Positions 5,269-8,539 of a stretch of DNA of 8,539 nt are shown piece by piece. The stretch's first letter is position 1; each line of letters opens with the position of its first letter. A program made the translations under genes and the position numbers. Under the pieces are notes generated by a model. The model did no database searches. It saw only the letters and a program-made list of their open reading frames with translations, and was not told the DNA's origin. The stretch lies in NCBI GenBank assembly GCA_025927935.1, contig JAICKM010000272.1, forward strand, positions 1 to 8,539, given 5' to 3'. This DNA is from Chloroflexia bacterium (GTDB lineage Bacteria > Chloroflexota > Chloroflexia > QHBQ01 > JADMIH01).

Positions 5269-7023
5269 CTACAGCTCCTCGCCGAACCGATTGCTGAGGC
5301 TGCGGAAGAAGAGATAGCCGAACACCAGCACGACAATGGATGTCAGCAGGGTGCGTAGCATAAACGCCGGGTCCGGCCCTAACCCCGCCGGGACCAGCGG
5401 ACTACTTAAGCCATTATTGTACAGGATAATCCGGTAGCTGGAAATAATGGATGCCATCGGATTGAGCCAGTACATCCAGTAGGCAAACTTCGGCAGCACA
5501 TCTTCGGCACTATAAATGACCGGGGTCAGGAAGAACCAGGCCTGGATGCCCACTTCCATGATCGCCTGGGTATCACGGAAGAACACATTCAGCGCGGCGA
5601 GGAAAAAGCTCACCCCGGCCAGGAAGATCGACTGGGTCACAATCAACAGTGGGATCCAGCCGATATACTCTGAGAAGTGCATGCTCGTCCCGCCGCCGGC
5701 CGTCCAGAGGCGCACCGTGCGGTCGTCGCTGCCCGAAACGAGCGTCTGGCCGTCGGGCGAGAACGCGACGCTGTTGACTTTGCCGTCGTGGCCGTCCATG
5801 CTGCGGATCGCCGATCCATCCGCGACCCCCCAGAGCCGGACCTTGTGGTCTTCGCCCGCCGTGGCGAGGCTCTGGCCGTCGGGCGCGAAGGCCAGGCTGT
5901 AGACGGCGCCGCTGTGGGCGTTAAGGGTGCGCAGCAGCGATCCGTCGGACACCCGCCAGAAGCGCACCGTCCCGTCCACCGAGCCGGCGGCCACGCTCTG
6001 CCCATCACGAGCAAAGGCCACGCTGACCAGGGGTTGCGCGGCCCCGGCCAGCGTTTGCAGTTCGGCGCCATCCGTCACTCGCCAGAGATGCACGCGGGCG
6101 TCGTCGCCCGTGCCTGCCAGGAGTTGACCGTCGGGCGAGTAGGCTGTCGCCCAGATCACCTTGCGGGCCGGACCCAGCGCGCGCACCAACGTGCCGTCCA
6201 GTGGCGACCAGAGACGCACCGAGCCATCCTTCCCGGCGACGGCCAGGGTCTGACCATCGGGGGCAAAGTTGACGCTGGTCACGCCACGGTTGCGCGCTTC
6301 CACCACGCGCACTAGCGCCCCATTGGCCGTATTCCAGAGTCGCACGTTACTATCGTCCCCACCCGTTGCGACCATCTGGCCGCTTGGTGCGAAGGCGAGC
6401 GTGTGTTCCGGTCCGCTATGGCTATCCAGCACGGCTAATGCCGCACCGTCGCCGGTGCGCCAGAGCCGCACCGTGCCGTCGTCGCTCGCCGACGCCAGCA
6501 TCTGGGCATCGGGCGCGAAGGCCACGCCGGCCACCGGCTGGGTGTGCCCTTCCATGGATCGCAGTTCGGGGCCTTCGCCGGCCAGGCCGATCAGCAAGAA
6601 CAAGACAGGCAGCGCGAACAGGAAGTTGATACCGTTCGAGATGACCACGCTGAGCGGCAGCAACTCGCGGGGAAAGTAGACCTTCTTGATCAGGTGGCCG
6701 TTGCCGACAATACTGGTAATGGCGCCCAGGACACTCGATGCGCACCAGTTCCAGGGCAGCAACGCCACGAAGACAAAGATGTGGAACTCGGGCTTATCGG
6801 ACTTCAGCAGCTTGGTGAAGACAAACCAGTAGACGCCCATCATCAGCAACGGGTTCAGCAGAGACCACAGGAAGCCGATGAAGGAGCCGCGATAACGGAC
6901 TTTGAGATCGCGCACCACGAGGTTGCGCAAGAGGTCACGATATGTGACTAAATCGCGGGTGCGGGCCAGAAAAATGGAGCGTTCCTCCTCAGAACTCAGA
7001 ACCAGGCAGAAATAGCGCGGCAT
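5269..7023 (-). CDS. ABC-2 polysaccharide export permease (Wzm-like) with an inserted seven-bladed WD40 propeller
   Basis: Numbered from the ATG at 7023 the protein has 584 residues, about twice the usual Wzm size. Residues 28-147 are a standard permease N-half: RDLLRNLVVRDLKVRYRGS, TM1 (47-72), TM2 (80-105), the coupling stretch KKVYFPRELL (113-122) and TM3 (124-147). Residues 153-447 are seven WD40 blades. Residues 454-584 resume the permease: TM4 ending LAALNVFFRD, TM5 (489-505), a re-entrant PVIYSAEDVLP to NPMASI segment, and TM6 (556-574). Removing the insert leaves about 290 residues. In this fold the TM3-TM4 loop is outside the cell. It likely dimerises and pairs with the ATPase encoded next to it. 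A TTG start at 7041 would add six residues. GAGGAGGAA about 50 bases inside the gene resembles a ribosome site but precedes only ATT, so the true start is uncertain. Confidence 0.88.
   Translation of the reverse strand: MPRYFCLVLSSEEERSIFLARTRDLVTYRDLLRNLVVRDLKVRYRGSFIGFLWSLLNPLLMMGVYWFVFTKLLKSDKPEFHIFVFVALLPWNWCASSVLGAITSIVGNGHLIKKVYFPRELLPLSVVISNGINFLFALPVLFLLIGLAGEGPELRSMEGHTQPVAGVAFAPDAQMLASASDDGTVRLWRTGDGAALAVLDSHSGPEHTLAFAPSGQMVATGGDDSNVRLWNTANGALVRVVEARNRGVTSVNFAPDGQTLAVAGKDGSVRLWSPLDGTLVRALGPARKVIWATAYSPDGQLLAGTGDDARVHLWRVTDGAELQTLAGAAQPLVSVAFARDGQSVAAGSVDGTVRFWRVSDGSLLRTLNAHSGAVYSLAFAPDGQSLATAGEDHKVRLWGVADGSAIRSMDGHDGKVNSVAFSPDGQTLVSGSDDRTVRLWTAGGGTSMHFSEYIGWIPLLIVTQSIFLAGVSFFLAALNVFFRDTQAIMEVGIQAWFFLTPVIYSAEDVLPKFAYWMYWLNPMASIISSYRIILYNNGLSSPLVPAGLGPDPAFMLRTLLTSIVVLVFGYLFFRSLSNRFGEEL
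5683..6567 (-). repeat. Seven tandem WD40 repeats of exactly 126 bp inside the permease gene
   Basis: Seven blades follow one another with no gap. The strand-c dipeptide LW (FW in blade 5) falls at residues 187, 229, 271, 313, 355, 397 and 439 of the 584-residue protein, a strict 42-residue period. Each blade has a core of the form VxSVAFxPDGQxLAxxxxDxTVRLW. GH or SH/AH is kept in blades 1, 2, 6 and 7. The first segment (ELRSMEGH) supplies the outer strand that closes the last blade, so the two ends of the propeller should lie side by side, which suits insertion into a loop. There is no Cys in the whole domain. Blades are clearly related at DNA level but diverged, so this is not a recent identical array. 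Confidence 0.9.
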
Positions 7024-7082
7024 AAAATAGAGCACGCACAATACATAACGGATGCGTTCAGCACCAGTTGCATAACCTTGGA

Positions 7083-7112
7083 ATTATACCGCCCGCGCTC
7101 GGAAGGTGTCAA
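7083..7112 (-). promoter_or_regulatory. Consensus sigma70 promoter for the exporter operon
   Basis: The minus strand carries exact TTGACA (7107-7112) and exact TATAAT (7083-7088), 18 bases apart. Transcription would start near 7076, giving a leader of about 54 bases to the ATG at 7023. Perfect boxes suggest strong, largely constitutive expression of the permease and ATPase genes. Confidence 0.8.
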
Positions 7113-7153
7113 GCGCGAGCAGGGCGGCGCGGTTATCCGCATCCTGACACTAT

Positions 7154-7163
7154 GTGCTAAAAT
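7154..7163 (+). promoter_or_regulatory. Extended -10 promoter for the STAND regulator, predicting a leaderless mRNA
   Basis: TGTGC precedes TAAAAT (7158-7163), giving a TGC-TAAAAT extended -10. TTATCC (7133-7138) is only a weak -35 at 19 bases. The ATG at 7169 lies five bases after the -10 box, so transcription should begin at or next to the start codon. No ribosome site can fit. It is back to back with the exporter promoter at 7083-7112. Confidence 0.5.
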
Positions 7164-7168
7164 AGGGC

Positions 7169-8539
7169 ATGTTCACTATTCTCAAGAGCAAATTGCGCCC
7201 ACCGGGCGTGCGCCGGGATGTGATTGATCGCGCCCCCTTGCTCTTGCGGCTGGACACCGCCGCCGGTAGCGCGGCCACGACCGGGAAGGTGATCCTGGTA
7301 CACGCGGCGCCCGGCTACGGCAAAAGCACGCTGCTGGCGCTGTGGGCGGCCCACTTGAGCGGGCAGGGCACGCCGGTTGTCTGGTACAACCTTTCGCCGG
7401 GCGACCGCGCCCTGCCCGTCTTTCTCGCCTACCTCGACGCGGGTCTGCGCGCCGCCCTGCCTGGTTTTACGCCCGCCCCCTGGCCCCTCGCGCCGGATGC
7501 GCTCAGCCTGACCGACCCGGCGCTGGAAGCGGCCAGCGACAGTGTGACCGTGGAAAGCCTGGTCTCGCCGCTGGTGGCCGCGCTGGAAGCGACGCTCGGC
7601 GGGGGCCACGCCGGGCACCCGCTCCGGGAGGGCCGCCCGCGCTTGCTGATCGTGCTCGACGACCTGCATTATGTGGCCGGGCACCCGGCCATCGATCGGG
7701 CGCTCGCCTTCGTGATGCGCGCGCTGCCCGCCGGGGTGGTCCTGGCGGCGGGCAGCCGGCGCGACCTGGGCGCCGGGCTGCCCATCGCCCGCCTGCGCGG
7801 CCACGGCCAGGTCACGACCATCGGCGAAGAGGAGTTGCGCCTGTTGCCCAGCGAGGCCATCCGCGCCTTCCCGCTCCTGGCGCGCGCCGCGGGCCGCCCG
7901 GCGCTGGCCCGCCTGGTCGAAAAGCTGGAAGGCTGGCCGCTTAGCCTGCACGTCGCGCAGGAATTTCTGGCCGAGGAGCACCTGGCTGCTCAGCACAGCG
8001 ACGCCGAGGGCGCCCAACTGGCCCGCCGCATCACCGACGAGTTGTACACCTATTTGAACGAGGAAGTGCTGGCCCCGGCGGGTGAGACGCTCCATGCCTT
8101 CTTGCTGCGTACCGCCGTCCTCGACGAGATCACCGTGCCCGCCGCCGACGCGCTCAGCGAAAGGAGCGGTAGCGACGTGTTGATTGCCGAGGCCCAGCGG
8201 CAGCATCTGCTGTTGCGCCGGACCGGCATGGAGCCGCCTGTCTATCGCTACCACCCGCTCTTTTGTGACTTTCTGGCCGCGCGCCTGAGCGAGGTGTACG
8301 GGCACGAGGAGAAGCTGCGGTTGCACCGCCTGGCCGCGGCCCATTTTGCCGGCACGGGCGCCTGGATCGCCGCCGCGCAGCAGTTCCTCGCCGCCGGGGA
8401 TGTGGAGGGGGCGCTGGCCGCCGTCAATATGACGCGCGAGCAGGCCGGTGCGGGAGAGGCAGGCGACGGATCGCGGATCGCGCTGCCCAGCGGCAGCCCG
8501 CTCCAGGATCTATCGCCCGGCGAAGTGCTGGGCTACCGC
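7169..8539 (+). CDS. MalT/LuxR-type STAND ATPase transcriptional regulator, N-terminal part (runs off right edge)
   Basis: From the ATG at 7169 the frame is open for 457 codons to the window end. It begins MFTILKSKLRPPGVRRDVID, the usual opening of MalT-type regulators. Walker A is HAAPGYGKST (45-54) and Walker B is LLIVLDDLHYV (159-169). GSRRDL (195-200) fits the sensor region. EGWPLSLHVA (254-263) is the conserved lid motif, and YRYHPLFCDFLAARL (359-373) is the winged-helix signature. The start of the helical repeat region follows (AAAQQFLAAGDVEGAL). In this family ligand and ATP binding lead to oligomerisation, and a C-terminal DNA-binding domain, usually LuxR-type, activates promoters. 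That domain is outside the window and unverified. Divergence from the exporter operon makes control of that operon possible. The start is supported by the family N-terminus rather than by a ribosome site. Confidence 0.88.
   Translation, partial: MFTILKSKLRPPGVRRDVIDRAPLLLRLDTAAGSAATTGKVILVHAAPGYGKSTLLALWAAHLSGQGTPVVWYNLSPGDRALPVFLAYLDAGLRAALPGFTPAPWPLAPDALSLTDPALEAASDSVTVESLVSPLVAALEATLGGGHAGHPLREGRPRLLIVLDDLHYVAGHPAIDRALAFVMRALPAGVVLAAGSRRDLGAGLPIARLRGHGQVTTIGEEELRLLPSEAIRAFPLLARAAGRPALARLVEKLEGWPLSLHVAQEFLAEEHLAAQHSDAEGAQLARRITDELYTYLNEEVLAPAGETLHAFLLRTAVLDEITVPAADALSERSGSDVLIAEAQRQHLLLRRTGMEPPVYRYHPLFCDFLAARLSEVYGHEEKLRLHRLAAAHFAGTGAWIAAAQQFLAAGDVEGALAAVNMTREQAGAGEAGDGSRIALPSGSPLQDLSPGEVLGYR

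Noticed and set aside
3943..5358. 471-codon open frame on the plus strand opposite the ATPase gene
   Set aside because: It mirrors the high-GC codon pattern of the Wzt-like gene; its translation is rich in His, Arg and Ala with no motif.
5683..6567. WD40 region as a separate gene or pseudogene fragment
   Set aside because: There is no stop, frameshift or start signal at either junction; the frame runs unbroken from TM3 through seven full blades into TM4.
7157..8344. 395-codon minus-strand frame and a 200-codon plus-strand frame at 7342-7944
   Set aside because: Both are shadows of the STAND regulator, which has Walker A, Walker B and the YHPLF motif in the frame starting at 7169.

Overview
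The window is high-GC bacterial DNA, most likely from Chloroflexota (Anaerolineae-like). This is an inference from the mix of a MalT-type STAND regulator, abundant WD40 sequence, a Wzm/Wzt glycan exporter and a DoxX-like membrane protein. No RNA genes, insertion sequences or CRISPR arrays were seen.

Layout, left to right. (1) 1-330, minus: N-terminal part of an M14 zinc carboxypeptidase running off the left edge. It has a good sigma70-type promoter (428-456) and a structured 5' leader. (2) 596-1669, plus: DoxX-like polytopic membrane protein. (3) 1670-2073: a 404-base gap that appears to be a complete attenuator. It holds a TATAAT box, a small ORF of about 52 codons with five Cys codons in a nine-codon run, several strong hairpins and an intrinsic terminator. 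(4) 2074-3054, plus: PLP-dependent cysteine synthase, presumably controlled by that attenuator. (5) 3088-3127: hairpin terminator shared by converging genes. (6) 3145-3552, minus: stand-alone response-regulator receiver. (7) 3706-7023, minus: two-gene polysaccharide ABC exporter operon, permease (Wzm-like) then ATPase (Wzt-like with C-terminal glycan-binding domain), driven by a consensus TTGACA-18-TATAAT promoter. (8) 7169-8539, plus, divergent: N-terminal 457 residues of a MalT/LuxR-type STAND ATPase regulator, probably leaderless, running off the right edge.

The most unusual object is the exporter permease. A complete seven-bladed WD40 propeller, with blades of exactly 42 residues, is inserted in frame between predicted TM3 and TM4 of an otherwise normal 290-residue Wzm-type permease. 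In the known fold that loop faces outside the cell, so the exporter would carry a beta-propeller at its exit side. The insertion is flanked by an 8-bp direct repeat exactly 882 bp (7 x 126) apart.

The second notable object is the cysteine-codon leader ahead of cysteine synthase. The 5' arm of its first hairpin can pair either locally, across the first Cys codons, or with the 5' arm of the terminator. This is the wiring expected for ribosome-mediated attenuation that lets transcription through when cysteine is scarce.
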